NCBI GenBank assembly: GCA_963920635.1
Contig: OY987303.1
Span: 14,982,175 to 15,046,174 of the forward strand
Origin: Pseudeuparius sepicola
Taxonomy: Eukaryota; Arthropoda; Insecta; Coleoptera; Anthribidae
Reading direction: 5' to 3'
DNA length: 64,000 bases
Shown: positions 52,060 through 64,000 of the stretch, one piece after another
How the letters are laid out: the number at the start of each line of letters is the position of its first letter
How positions within the stretch are numbered: the stretch's first letter is position 1
The notes under the pieces: model-generated
The model's input: the letters and a program-made list of their open reading frames with translations, nothing else
Databases searched by the model: none
Told to the model about the DNA's origin: nothing
Translations under genes and position numbers: made by a program

Positions 52060-54885
52060 TTTGTGGATCTGCCCACACACCAGAATAAACACAAAATTGA
52101 AAAAGTGAGGATAGAATTGTCTGGAGTTCGAAAAATGAAACATCGCGTCTTAAAACTGTCCTCATAACTCCTGTAGTTTTAAGAAGGATCATTCGGAAAA
52201 CGTCATATTCTTGTCGAATTATATATATTTTATGAGATTAACAGGATAATAATGCTTTAAAACCGACAACGTCCATGTCTTATCTTGGAACATTTAAATT
52301 TGGCGGGATGTGTCAGGTACAGTGCGCAGGGTTGTCAAATACCTTTTCCCGTATCTTTCGTTGTCCCACAAGTTTTTATAGGCTCGGTGCTCGGCTTATA
52401 AGATCTCTTAATAATTTTTTTCCCGAAAACATGGTAACGCTCTGCACCTTTAAAAGAACACAACATGAAAATTTTATCGCAATCTTCTTTACAGTTCCGA
52501 AAATTCGTAGAAAAACAAACCCGACTGCTTTCCGCAATTTCTCCGGAGCCTTCATTTGACATTATCGGCCCTTCCCGCCGCAACAAAGCACCATAAATTT
52601 ATTCCGGGTGTCAAAGGTCGCGCACAAGGCGAGCGGGACCTACGGCCATTTAAGGCCCTTTTTCCATTACTCGCCCAGCAAAAAGGGCCAGGGCTAAAAG
52701 CAAATACGCACCTATCTGTGAAATATGCGCTCGGATCGGCCATATTTTAAACCCGTCGTTCTATCTTCTCGTGGGAGAAAAGCTGGTTAGAAATGGAGAT
52801 TTTTAATGGGAATTGGTGATATTTTATTGGCTGCGAACAGGGACTGATGGAGATGGTATTTCTTTCTTGTTGCTAGTACCCTTGTTTATGACCATAAACA
52901 AGGCTAGTACTGAATTCCACAGAACACCGAATCTGCAGCTTGCTGTTGTTGGTGGTTGAGATATAGTCAGGTAAGCATTCTTCAGAGAAAAGCATAAGAA
53001 GCTTCTCCAATAGGTATATAGTTTTACTAAATAGGTGGTCGCTACCATAGATGGTTGTAACCCTCAAACTTTCGTAAAAGCACAGACCTATAGATATTTG
53101 ACTCGATTAGTCTCATATTAAACTACAAAACAACAGAATAAGGAATGTCAGTTTAGACCATAACTTGAAAATTTTAAAAGACGTTCCTGGAGGACTGACT
53201 CCATTAAACTTATTCTTCTTCTCGTCCTTGAAGGAGTCTTCATCGTGTTTTCCACTTGACGACTCGAAAGGCGTTCTTGGAGGAGTCTTGCCAACAAGCT
53301 GGGGATTATTTAAAGAGAGTGGCCGTGTCCGAGCGTAGGCAGACTTACAACTGTCGTCCGCTCTGCGTCGCCGTGTCGTTCTAAACTCAAAGGCCGAAAA
53401 TAATAAATTTCCCGGATTCAGCGGTGTCCTTTCACATACACGTTCACGCACGAGAGCCGGCGGTTATCTCGGCATCGCCGAGAGAGGTAATTTGCGCGGA
53501 GGAACAATTAATATCTCGCGACAACAACACGCCGACGTGACTCGCGCGTCTTCAATTAATATTTTTTCGACGAGACCACTGGCGTAGCGCCTGGGGGCAA
53601 AAATCTCGGAAATAGTCATCTTAGAACTACCAAAAAAGAAGGAGAGTCAGTTTGGGTCAAGGAATCTCAATAGTTTCGGTTGACAAATTGGATGGGTTTC
53701 AAAGAGCATGTTTGGATCTGGAACACGCCAACTAGAACTGGAATTACTAGTTTAGAAGATATTAAATGACAGTTCTAAGATTACGGTAGGTATCTACTGG
53801 CATTTATAATAAGCAAATTTTTGTGTGATTCGGGGATGTTATTACATTATAAGTATAAAACATCTAGCTGGTTTGGCAGTTGGTTCTTAAAACTAATATG
53901 CTATGTTTTCTTCTGGATAACTAATATACCTAATTAGACGAATTTGAAATTTAAAGATTTTTTTAATGTTTAAATTAAGTACATGATTTAACAGTCAGAA
54001 AAACTCTTAAAACGGATACCTATGTCGTACATAAAGTTCACATATGGGAATTTTTTAAGTAAATTGTTTTTTTGGTTAAAAATGATGACGTGCTCAAAAG
54101 CAATAGTTTGACAATTTTCGAAAAAAAATCAGAAAATGACATTATTTCTCAAAATTTAGAAAAACGTAACTTTGATTAGAACATAAATTTTTTATTTTTC
54201 TAATTTTTTTTAATTTTGGAGGTGTGTGTGAACTTTTGTGACTCTTTTAATTTGGCGGCCGGTGGAAGAGTGATGAGAGTACTGACACTAAAAATGTTTC
54301 TAAGTGTGCTAGCAATTTTGTCATATTTTTATTAATTTTTATTTTTTTTTCAAAATCAACCTCATATTCGTGGTTTTACTAATAATCAAAGTTACAATCT
54401 GTATAAAAGTTGTTCGCCTTTGAATTTTATACCGCTTTATCAGATTTCAGATCTCAAGAAAATATACTTTTTCTTGAAATCGGCAGTGAACTGTCTCAAA
54501 ATCGTCATTAAAAGCTCAGAAAGTAGGCCTTGGAGAGATGTAAACGTCAAATGTCAGACGCGGAGCCATCGCCCGTCAAAAGCAACCAATAAATCTCATT
54601 TAACTTTTCGTACACATTGGGACATTGCTACCTATAACAGCGCAATCTTTCAGTATAAATATTTTAGTAGGTTTGAATATTAATCTATTTTACATAGAGG
54701 CTGCACAACGGGCAGCAGTTTGGATTTTAGTAAGTGCCGTGTCTGGTCATACTTGAGATCAATTGTCATACTTGAGAGCAATTGTAAAAGTCAAGCAACG
54801 CCGCGCGTAGTCGATTCATGGACGGGTGATCCCTTATTATTATTTTAAGCGTAATAAAACATATTTTTCCGATTAAAAAAAAACT
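52060..54885. other. Intergenic DNA with GC-rich islands
   Basis: Two islands (52555-52745 and 53270-53600) are rich in GC and CpG and not repetitive, unlike the AT-rich background. They could be regulatory elements or part of a gene outside the window. The - strand ORF at 53113-53451 (112 codons, Arg- and Ser-rich) overlaps the second island; it has a hydrophobic end and no recognisable domain, so I do not call it a gene. Confidence 0.35.
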
Positions 54886-54888
54886 AAT

Positions 54889-55009
54889 ATGTACCTCGGC
54901 ACTGAAGTTCTTTTTATGACTCGTGTGGTTTATTTGCCTCGGCCAGAGTCCTCGGCAACTAACTTCTACATGAGTCTTAAAAAGTTGAACTTCAGTGCCT
55001 TGGTACATA
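54889..55009. repeat. Hairpin element, ~120 bp
   Basis: TATGTACCTCGGCACTGAAG pairs with its near-complement CTTCAGTGCCTTGGTACATA at the other end, with a second inner pair around GCCTCGGCCAGAG / CCTCGGCAAC. Most of the segment would fold on itself. Short non-autonomous element or precursor-like hairpin; no evidence decides. Confidence 0.7.
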
Positions 55010-55218
55010 AATAACTATTAATATTATTTTTTTAATTTCTAATACATTATTTCATTAAAACGAATTTCAGTAAAACTACATAAAATCATTCAATTTGACT
55101 ACGTCTACTATCTATCGTTTTAAATCCTCTACACACTTGTAGATGGTCCTCTCGGTTTTTATATGTTAGCATCGGTCACTATTGGGTAAAGTTTTAGGTA
55201 TTTTCATTATTAAATATA

Positions 55219-55707
55219 CAGTGACCGGCAGAAAGTTGAACACAAATGGAAACCTCTTTTATTATTAATTTCTCAGAAAATTTTATTCTTGATAAAAGTT
55301 GGTGCATGATTTCAAACTCAAAACGCACATATAAAAATTTAAATATATCTTCTTGGATACGAGGTTGATTCAAAAATGTCAAAATAACTCAAGAGTAAAG
55401 TACCCTTATTTTTTAAAATACTGTAAAAAGTTACTTAAAAAAGTTGTTTGGAATCAAAGGTGGATGTCAGATTTAAAGTCACAGCCACCTAGTAAAAAAA
55501 ATAAAGAAATTTTACTTTTTGTATTTTTTTTCGACCACCCGTGTATCACAAAAAAACAAAATTCCGCAAGCGCAACTTATCGTCGGATAACACATGAATT
55601 TGCTACTAAACTTTAATTTCATTCGATTAACAGCTAGAAATTTAAATTAATCGAAATCAGAGTTTACAAATATTAAATTTTTGTGTCCAACTTTCTGCCG
55701 GTCACTG
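55219..55707. mobile_element. Tc1/mariner-type miniature element, 489 bp
   Basis: Inverted ends of about 28 bp (CAGTGACCGGCAGAAAGTTG) with one mismatch are flanked by TA on both sides (55217-55218, 55708-55709). The interior has no transposase. The ends do not match the CAGGGTG group elsewhere in the window. Confidence 0.9.
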
Positions 55708-55711
55708 TATA

Positions 55712-57860
55712 AAATTATAGTATACGAATGTAGACGTGGGTATTCTTACTTTATACGAAATATTGTAATAAAGCGAGTTTTGTAGAAAACTGTTGAAACT
55801 CCATAAACTCTGCTTCGATTTCATGAATAATTTTCAGTCAGGAATGTTTCTTTTTCGTAAAAAGTGGGTTTAAAACAAAATTTATTAATGAAAATGCATG
55901 TAAACAGTAAAGGTACCTACTTAGTACGAATTGAAGAATTGTAGGTATGTCTAAATTAAAAAAAAATTAAAGTGTGAGATTTGAAGTGAGAGATTTGAAG
56001 TGTGCCATATAGCGCTATAACATTGAAAGGCGCACAACTTTTCTATAATACAAGATTTTTCGAAATTTTTAGAAATAGCGACATGGTCCGCAATTTATTT
56101 AAAAAAAAAAGTAAAATTCGACAGATAAAAAAAGTCACGTGATTGCTTTTGATCCCATCATTTGACAACATTTTTAAGCAAAAACTGGCAAGGTGCATCA
56201 AAATTTACTTAAGTCGAATAATACAAAAAATAGTTAAAGTTTATTGGCTATTCCTTAGCACCGATGGTAAGAAAATTTCAGTTTCAAAAAATCTTGGACG
56301 CCACTGTTGGGCATGGGGTCCCTCCCAAAGTCAACACCGAAATGAACATGTCCCGGTCGCTCGCTTATCTCCAGCAGGAGGGTGCGCGATAATTTTCGAA
56401 AATAATTAATTAATCCTACCGAGGTGGCCATCACTCAGCCCATGTCTTATCTCGATCAGTCGATAAGTACTTGAGGAAGAAGAATATCTGATACATATTG
56501 TCTTGTTTTCAAGATTTTTATCTGTCTTTGATGGTAAAGAGTAAATTCGGGCACCAAGTTTCCAGAATTCTCATTTATGGAACCAGAGACAGTGCTACGG
56601 GTTACTAACCTTGGTATGGTCTAAGCAAAAGGTTCTCTTCAGAGATTTATCTTCAGAATAAACCAAGAAATTCTTAAAGGCAAGAAAAAAAATATGTATT
56701 CTAGCAAGTATACTAAAAGTCAAGGGAATCCGGGCAGTTGTTGACCATTCAAAATCACCTTGTGTCAAGAGAACGAAGCTGGCAAGTAAACTATAAATTA
56801 GAGTGTCCCAAAAAAAAGTTTGTAGAGACATAAGTGTCAAATAAATAGTAATCATCTACCAAAGCACAATCAAATTGACTAAACCTAACCTAAGATCCCA
56901 GAGATGATTTGTTGGACTTTTGTTCTGGTATCAAAAACAGCCACAGAAATGTTACAGTCAGAACTGAACCGACGAAAATAAGACAAACTTCGATTTTTAA
57001 AGGACATTCCCGATTAATCCAGCGCCTCATTGTTGCTGAAATTTCTATTTTCGCCGTCATTACTCTTGCATTCAATATCGGCGGTTTGAATTCGAAAAAT
57101 ACCGTCCGGCAATTTACTTTTCTAATTCCGGAGGCAGTTTGTTAGAGTCTGACGCGAAAAATAAAAGCCAAGAATCCGTCAATGAAAAGGGTCCCTACCG
57201 GAGGAATGCAATTCGATTGGAGCTAAATTTAACGGCGGATGCCGGCTGGCCGGCCATTGATGGGCTAAAAATAATGTCATTGGTAAACCAACGAGAGTTT
57301 GCACTTCGGTGATTGAGTAAGAGCTTTGTTTTAGATCTGCAAGTCATTCGCGGTGGTGAATTCTTTGTCAGGTTTTTACAGGCAAATATCAAATCAAATA
57401 AGATGTACGTGTCTTCTCCGATCGATTGGTGGTTCACCTGAAAAGTACCAGCCAAATATCGAAGAAGGAGAGAACATGTATTAAAGGACTCTTCTTTCAA
57501 ATTTATTTTTATTATTTATCATTATATATTGTTTTATCATTCATCATTATATATTGCAGTTACTGTTCTGGAAATCATTATCTTGTCAAAGAGGACTTGA
57601 ATAAGAAAGTGACGAGAGGTCATTTATGTGGAAAATTGTGGTGGGGTCAAAATCTGATGCAGATCTGAGAAGGAAGTTTACGTTCTTGTTGCTTGATAAA
57701 GAATAACTGATGTGTATAGCAGAAACTTGCTGGACATAATGAAGGTGAAATGAAGACTAATGAAGCTTGCCTTGACAAGGGATAGAAACATAGAAGCTAT
57801 CAATAGCTGTCCAACAAAGTTAAATTTATAGAGTTAAGATATAAATTAAAAACTATATAA
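55712..57860. other. Intergenic DNA with GC-richer island 56890-57330
   Basis: The island has many CpG and non-repetitive sequence, with overlapping ORFs on both strands that do not resemble proteins. Conserved regulatory DNA is possible. The rest is AT-rich with nothing recognised. Confidence 0.35.
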
Positions 57861-57864
57861 TTAG

Positions 57865-58809
57865 GACAATAAGGATGTAAGATTAGCGAGTGTAAATGTA
57901 ATAATTACAAGAAAAGGTGATAATGGGCAAACACTCAAAGTTAACAAAAAGGAAAAACTAGTAACCGCATACACGTGTTTCATGCTATTTGGCAATCATC
58001 AGTACGGTGTAACATTAACCAAATCAAAAGATAGGCATGATTTGGGAAGCAACAACTGAAGTCCAGGCAGGAGCCAACAGCACATTTGCAGCTTCAGTCA
58101 GCACATACCCTAATATTTTGAGGCTTGTACTAACATCGCCACGGAGGCTGCTAAAGCGACCTGCGTGGAAATCTTCATAACCCAAGATACAATGACAATA
58201 AGGATGTAAGATTAGCGATTGTAAATAATGTAATAATTACAGGAAAAGGTGATAATGGGCAAACACTCAAAGTTAACAAAAAGAAAAAACTAGTAACGGC
58301 ATCACGTGTTTCATGCTATTTGGCAATCATCAGTACGGTGTATCATTAACCAAATCAAAAGATAGGCATGATTTGGGAAGCAACAAATGAAGTCCAGGCA
58401 GGAGCCAACAGCACATTTGCAGCTTCAGTCAGCACATAACCTATTTTGGGGCTTGTACTAACATCGCCACGGAGGCTGCTAAAGCGACCTGCGTGGAAAT
58501 CTTCATAACCCAAGATACAATGACAATAAGGATGTAAGATTAGCGAGTGTAAATGTAATAATTACAAGAAAAGGTGATAATGGGCAAACGCTCAAAGTTA
58601 ACAAAATGAAAAAACTAGTAACCGCATACACGTGTTTCATGCTGCCTGGACTTCATTTGTTGCTTCCCAAATCATGCCTATCTTTTGATTTGGTTAATGT
58701 TACACCGTACTGATGATTGCCAAATAGCATGAAACACGTGTATGCGGTTACTAGTTTTTTCTTTTTGTTAACTTTGAGTGTTTGGCAATTATCACCTTTT
58801 CTTGTAATT
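57865..58809. repeat. Tandem array of ~329-bp units ending in an inverted partial unit
   Basis: Units start at 57865, 58194 and 58522 with GACAATAAGGATGTAAGATT and are over 95% alike by eye. The third stops at about 58642, where a reverse-complement copy of unit positions ~38-225 begins (58643-58809), making a hairpin. TATATAATTAGG occurs at both outer edges (57854-57865 and 58809-58820). The - strand ORF 58653-58859 is inside the inverted part. Tandem units inside rolling-circle (Helitron-type) or TIR elements can look like this; class not determined. Confidence 0.85.
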
Positions 58810-58821
58810 ATATAATTAGGC

Positions 58822-59628
58822 TTAGTTTTCCAAGTGTACAAATCTTTAGGATGTTCCACTTTATTTAAAAGTGATATAACAATTATTACTATAGGATGTT
58901 TGACTATTCCCTAAAAACGTTTAAAGTCAAATGTTGGTAGCTTCTTCTTATTTATTATTAGAAACATCACAAGTTACATTTTTGTTCTCTTGAATCAGAG
59001 CACTCCCATAATGCGCTTATTCTCTCAGAAAGGGATTAGAACGGTTATTTTTGTCCGTTCGAATTTCACGAAACGGTACACTGGGTTCTTATTTCCACCT
59101 ACTTAGCTAATACCTAAAGACTTAAGAGAGAAATGGGTTTAGAAGACGTGGACCCGCTGGGGAATATTGGATTTGAGCTCAGGGAGCGTAGGTAGACATG
59201 TATTCTTTTCTTGGTCTTAAGTAAACGTTATTGTAACTCCGGGGGCAGGTATAGAAACTCATGAAAAGAAATAGGGGTTGATGGGCAGAGGTTGTTTTTT
59301 GAGCTTAAAAAACCATGAATAGAATCAGAATTTTTTTAGGGGTACCTAATATTTTTTACAAAAGGCTGGTCGGAAATACTTATATCGACTTACAACATAA
59401 CTGTAGATTACAGATATATAAAAAGACTATTTTTATGGATAAATATCTTTTCTAACATAATTTCATCTGGCACAGATTAATTTAACCTTTGCACAATGTT
59501 TTGTCCACGGGCTATTGTTTAAACTCTTTAATACAATGTCTAAAGAATTCACCAAATTCATATTTATTTAAACAGTATTTATAGTTGTATACTGTCTGTC
59601 TATACGCTGAGCAGTCCTACCCAGAGAC
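58822..59628. other. Intergenic DNA, nothing recognised
   Basis: AT-rich spacer between the tandem array and the family B TIR element; no supported ORF or repeat. Confidence 0.4.
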
Positions 59629-60018
59629 CCTTTAAAGTAAGGGCATTTTACTTTCCAAAGTGAGGCCGTTTCTTTCCTCATTCTAATAATGGTCTCAATG
59701 ATGCCAAGTATGCCATTTTATTGGAGAATCTATGAATATAACAGGTACTTTGATTGTTAGTAAAAATTAATAATGGTTTCCATGATTTCTAAAAATTAGA
59801 CTTGACAATGTTCTGTCAACAAACAAACAACAAACTGTCAAATGAATCAAATTTATTTTATATTTGAATTTGGTTTGCTGCAATTATTTCCGGGAATTTA
59901 AGTAACATAAGTATGGTAAATTAGTGCCGATTTTGCTTATTTGAGAATTTGTCGCTATTGCACCTTGTTACTAGGTTCCTCAAACCATTTGTAATACTCT
60001 GTATAAACAAGGATAATA

Positions 60019-62668
60019 CAGGGTGGTTCACTTTTGTGTGGTAGGACTTTAACATTAGATAGAAAAAGATAATCTAAAATGAAAATTTTATATCAACATA
60101 TATCGGGGAAAGCTTAGTTTCCGAGATACAGGGCGTTGAAGTGTTGGAAAAAATATGAAGTATTTTTTACACTGTCCGAACCAGTGGAGATATTTAAACC
60201 AAATTTGATGTGTAGTACCACCTTTTTGACTACGATATTTAGTGATAATATGAAGGTCCTGAAATAACCAGTGGTGGAGTTATGGGTTTTCACTATCACT
60301 AAATTTAAAAAGTAATTAGTACGGACCTGTCTCACATCAACGTAAATTTTTTTTTCGTAAAGTTCTTTCAATTCTCTACAAAAAGTGTATCTTGACATTT
60401 TTTTGTATCTGCCACGGTTGTGTAGTAAATAAATTATTTCGTTTCCATCTCAGCCTTTTTTGCCTAAAAATGTGTTTTCTAAGATTATTGATAAATATCG
60501 CAAATAACAGAAATTAATTATGGAACACTTATCGGATTCAGCTATTTTATTTTTAATTTTATGGAAACAATTTTAAAAATAAACTGGCACTTGGTTTGAG
60601 GTACATTACTTTATTATCATTTTAACATTTTTATCAAATCTGTATTATTTCTTAATAATTTTTATAATTCTAAATTTGTAGAATTCTAAATTATACCATG
60701 ACGAGTAAAACATGATTCTTCAGCCCATAAAATGTTATTTAAAAATTGTCTTATTTCCTTTGACTACAAAATCCATCGGCAAAATACTAATGTCCTTTCT
60801 GCATCGCCGTACTGGTGAAGATAAGTGTGCCATGGAAAAGAAAATCTTATTGACAGTTAATAATACAATAATCTGTCATCCAGTAGATGAACGTAGCAGC
60901 GCCGCAGTTTGTCTTTGTTAATAATTAAAATGCCGTTCCAATTTACAAATGAAGAGCAGGCTGACATCCATTTTTGCTATGGAGTTGCAAATGGGAACTC
61001 TGCGGAAGCAGCCAGAGAATACCGGAGGCGATTTCCAAATAGGCGCCATCCGCGTCCCTCGGTGTTTGTTAACATGCACCGGCAATTCAGAACTCGCGGT
61101 CTGAGAACTAGAATCGTCGAACGAGGAAATGAAAACAATATCCAACAAGTCAGACGCAACAATGAGATTCTTCGTGAATTCGATAGGAATCCTACAACAA
61201 GTAGCAGAAGAGTGTCAGTGGCCCTACGTGTTTCAAAGTCTGCAATTTTGCGAGCTTTAAAAAGAGATCACAGGCATGCGTATCATCTACAACCCGTACA
61301 AGGTTAAAGGCCCGGCGATGCAGAAAGAAGATTAGTGTTTTGCCGATGGATTTTGGAGTCCATTGAAGGAAATAGACAATTTTTAAATAACATTTTATGG
61401 ACGGACGAGTCGTGTTTTACTCGTCGTGGAGTAGTAAACTTTCATAATCAGCATATTTGGGCACAAGAAAACCCACATGCAATCCGGCCAAGAAATTTTC
61501 AGGTCGAATTTAGTGTCAATGTTTGGATTGGACTGTACAACCATCATCTGTTTGGACCCTTTTTTTTGCCACAGCGAGTGAATGGTGACAATTTTTTTGG
61601 AGTTTTTAGTAGCTGAGCATAATAATATGTGGGAAGACATTCCTTTAAACTTAAGATTGTTGGCTTGGTTCCAACTTGACGGCTGTCCTGCACATTTTCA
61701 CCGAAATGTGAGGAACTGGTTAAATAATAACTTTCCAAATAGGTGGATCGGACGAGGGGGACCGGTCGCTTGGCCACCACGTTCTACGGACATAACACCT
61801 CTGGACTTCTTCGTATGGGGATTTTTAAAAGAACAAGTCTATGCGACTCCTGTAGAAACAAGGGAACAACTTATTGATCGTATCAGAAATGCGTGCGATG
61901 AATTGAGAAATGGCAATTTAATCGATGCTGTTCAATCCGTTAGGCGTCGAAGTGAATTATGTGTGCAACAGAATGGATCACATTTTGAACAATTGTTGAA
62001 TGTTGTACAAATTTAGAATTATAAAAATTATTAAGAAATAATACTAGATTTGATAAAAATGTTAAAATGATAATAAAGTAATGTACCTCAAACCAAGTGC
62101 CAGTTTATTTTTAAAATTGTTTCCATAAAATTAAAAATAAAATAGCTGAATCCGATAAGTGTTCCATAATTAATTTCTGTTATTTGCGATATTTATCAAT
62201 AATCTTAGAAAACATATTTTTAGGCAAAAAAGGCTGAGATGGAAACGAAATAATTTATTTACTACACAACCGTGGCAGATACAAAAAAATGTCAAGATAC
62301 ACTTTTTGTAGAGAATTGAAAGAACTTTACGAAAAAAAAATTTACGTTGATGTGAGACAGGTCCGTACTAATTACTTTTTAAATTTAGTGACAGTGAAAA
62401 CCCATAACTCCACCACTGGTTATTTCAGGACCTTCATATTATCACTAAATATCGTAGTCAAAAAGGTGGTACTACACATCAAATTTGGTTTAAATATCTC
62501 CACTGGTTCGGACAGTGTAAAAAATACTTCATATTTTTTCCAACACTTCAACGCCCTGTATCTCAGAAACTAAGCTTTCCCCGATATATGTTGATATAAA
62601 ATTTTCATTTTAGATTATCTTTTTCTATCTAATGTTAAAGTCCTACCACATAAAAGTGAACCACCCTG
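60019..62668 (+). mobile_element. Mariner (DD41D) transposon with ~662-bp terminal inverted repeats
   Basis: The 2650-bp element is flanked by TA (60017-60018, 62669-62670) with ends CAGGGTGGTTCACTTTT. The left arm (60019-60680) is a near-identical inverted copy of the right arm (62006-62668); translated comparison of one 94-codon stretch shows only two differences. The right arm includes the last codons of the transposase. Arms this long are far above the ~30 bp of classical mariners. Arm similarity and a transposase with only two lesions indicate fairly recent activity. Confidence 0.93.
60930..62016 (+). pseudogene. Mariner DD41D transposase, nearly intact
   Basis: The ATG at 60930 starts MPFQFTNEEQADIHFCYGVA, a helix-turn-helix DNA-binding domain at ~1-125. 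Next come the first catalytic Asp in ILWTDESCF, WIGLYNHHLFGPFF, the second Asp in FQLDGCPAH and the third in ITPLDFF. Exactly 41 residues lie between the last two, which defines the DD41D group (the rosa lineage in the literature). Two lesions: an in-frame TAA at 61305-61307 and a +1 frameshift in a run of seven T near 61592. The frame ends at TAG 62014-62016, inside the right TIR. It would cut and paste the element at TA sites if intact. Confidence 0.92.
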
Positions 62669-62670
62669 TA

Positions 62671-63205
62671 TGTAGGTATAATAGGTACGTATTTGAACTT
62701 TCTTCCCTTGTTGAATGTATCTACTCAATGAACTTTCACAGATTTCGGGATGGACTAATAAGATTAGGTCTTGTACTTAGTTCTAATCACGTAGTTTTTC
62801 TCGGTGCTCATTATAAAATTTTTGTAACTTTATTTCCCTCCAAAGGTACCTCACAAACGTAAAATAAACTAATAGCTGTAGATAAAAACTGTTTAAAAAA
62901 AGACCTGACTGAAGCTACCTGCTTAATAATTTAAAATTTACGAAATACTATTTTTGTTTTAAACTACTTACTTCTACCGTTGAGTGAGGAATAATAAGAG
63001 GCGCAACGCCCACATATAAAATTGCGTGAACGGTTTTCGTGTGCTTACCCTGAAGCACCCCGTTGCCCCCACTCGCTATAGTCGCCTAGCGACCACGGAT
63101 TTTTACAACTTGTTTATGTTTTCGAGAACACCAATCCCTCTACAACGGGCTAACGGTACAAGAAAAATCTGGTTGCAATTATTGGGACTACTGCAGGCGG
63201 CCGCA
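62671..63205. other. Spacer between the mariner and the family B right half
   Basis: About 535 bp of unassigned sequence. It includes GTTGAGTGAGGAATAAT near 62981 (shared with the hairpin at 44444) and a GC-richer patch at 63000-63200. No ORF is supported. Confidence 0.4.
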
Positions 63206-63469
63206 TGACCTTTAATTGACTATCTGGAAGTTAGAAAACTTAAAAATTGTGAATTATGATGGGAAATATTTTGCCTCCTTTAGAATCTATGGCACTGGCA
63301 TGTCACATAAAACCTGATGGCAGTTGGACACTGACATATAACATAACCTTGTCCCAGCCCACTTATGTGGTCTCCTTGGAGTATACAGAAAACAAACTTC
63401 CCCTCAAGGCTTCACTTTTCCTATGTGATAGACTGTGACATGCTGGGTCCCCTTATTTTAAAGACCCTC

Positions 63470-64000
63470 AATGTGTCTGCCTGACATCTGCCCCTCAGTC
63501 AATTCCTTTCTAAAAAACACCATACTTAACTTGGGTATATAAATGATACCAACCCATAAATTATAAATATTATTATAATCCTCAAAATTACATAGGTATA
63601 CAAACACCCCGGTGTTTTGTAGCACACCCCTAGGCTATAAAGGCAAAATTTACTGTTATAATGGTTTATGATATTATGATCCTTTTTTTCTGATAGGAGA
63701 TGAACCATTTAATTTTAAGTGCTATAATAGGATCATTTATAGACCACTATATTGTAAAATGGTTTCGTACTTAATTGGAACAGTTTTGGGTTTCAGCCAT
63801 AAAAAAATTCAATTTGAAAAGTTGTTAAGGTTAATTAAAGGAAAATACGAAAATACTAATAAAAGGCGTTTCGAACGAGAAAAACTTAAAAAAATATATT
63901 TTTCAAAAATTGATAATTAACTTTCCCGAATATTTCGCAGCAAACTTTTGAACGTTAGGCATAATATAATAAGTAAATATTCCAGGGCGTTATATAAGGT
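63470..64000. other. Window end, AT-rich, nothing recognised
   Basis: Short overlapping ORFs only; no repeat boundary or gene signal. Confidence 0.4.

Larger units (their letters stand above)
59629..63466. mobile_element. TIR element, family B, copy 2, split by a 3.3-kb insertion
   Basis: 59629-59870 matches the reverse complement of about 10795-11060. About 63209-63466 matches the reverse complement of 10551-10795. Together they rebuild a reverse-oriented copy of the 510-bp element at 10551-11060, with ends CCCTTTAAAGTAAGGG and CCCCTTATTTTAAAG. The 3.3 kb between the halves contains the complete mariner at 60019-62668 plus about 140 and 540 bp of other DNA. Alternatively, the longer form is the parent and copy 1 a deletion derivative. 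Confidence 0.65.

Noticed and set aside
53113..53451. 112-codon minus-strand ORF ending in a hydrophobic stretch
   Set aside because: It lies across a GC-rich island. The composition is explained by base content, no domain or splice signal is visible, and the hydrophobic stretch is at the wrong end for a signal peptide.

Overview
The window is nuclear DNA from an insect. It is AT-rich, has spliced genes with GT-AG introns, and is dense in eukaryotic DNA transposons. A beetle or another holometabolous insect is my inference; the sequence does not fix the order. Two genes can be modelled with confidence, both on the + strand. (1) A short two-exon gene (CDS 4000-5663) encodes a 97-residue secreted, Ala/Ser/Pro/Trp-rich, probably structural (cuticle-type) protein. 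It has a TATA box and a poly(A) signal. (2) The alpha-actinin gene Actn (CDS 11657-41811) has 15 coding positions and encodes an 897-residue actin cross-linker: two CH domains, four spectrin repeats and EF hands. Its coding exon 5 exists as two same-length, same-phase copies (38350-38435 and 38691-38776), which look mutually exclusive and alter the end of the second CH domain.

Layout. 1-3900: AT-rich intergenic DNA with a fold-back element and a widespread dispersed repeat. 3900-5720: the secreted-protein gene, whose intron carries a second copy of that repeat. 5720-11400: mostly featureless, ending in a 510-bp terminal-inverted-repeat (TIR) element just upstream of Actn. 11400-41811: Actn, dominated by a 25.4-kb first intron. 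That intron holds a GC-rich island with E-box and MEF2-like sites, a hAT miniature element with a perfect 8-bp target duplication, a Ginger-like element with ~190-bp TIRs and an integrase remnant, several fold-back elements and mariner/Tc1 transposase remnants. All other Actn introns are under 1.1 kb. 42000-64000: no confident host gene, several GC-rich islands of possible regulatory use, and many more transposons.

The most striking theme is a group of mariner-type elements with a TA target site, ends beginning CAGGGTG or similar, and very long TIRs. The best copy (60019-62668) has ~662-bp arms covering half its length, around a nearly intact DD41D transposase with one stop and one frameshift. 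Other elements (21601-22785, 31764-32931, 47647-48866) are near-complete palindromes with similar ends. The one at 47647-48866 still contains the last codons of a DD41D-type transposase, which suggests that fold-backs arise from long-TIR mariners by internal deletion. The same DD41D lineage is present as decayed copies at 20620-21590 and 43690-44390. The mariner at 60 kb sits inside an older TIR element related to the one at 10.5 kb, giving a nested, datable insertion. I found no CRISPR array, operon or bacterial system, as expected for an animal genome.
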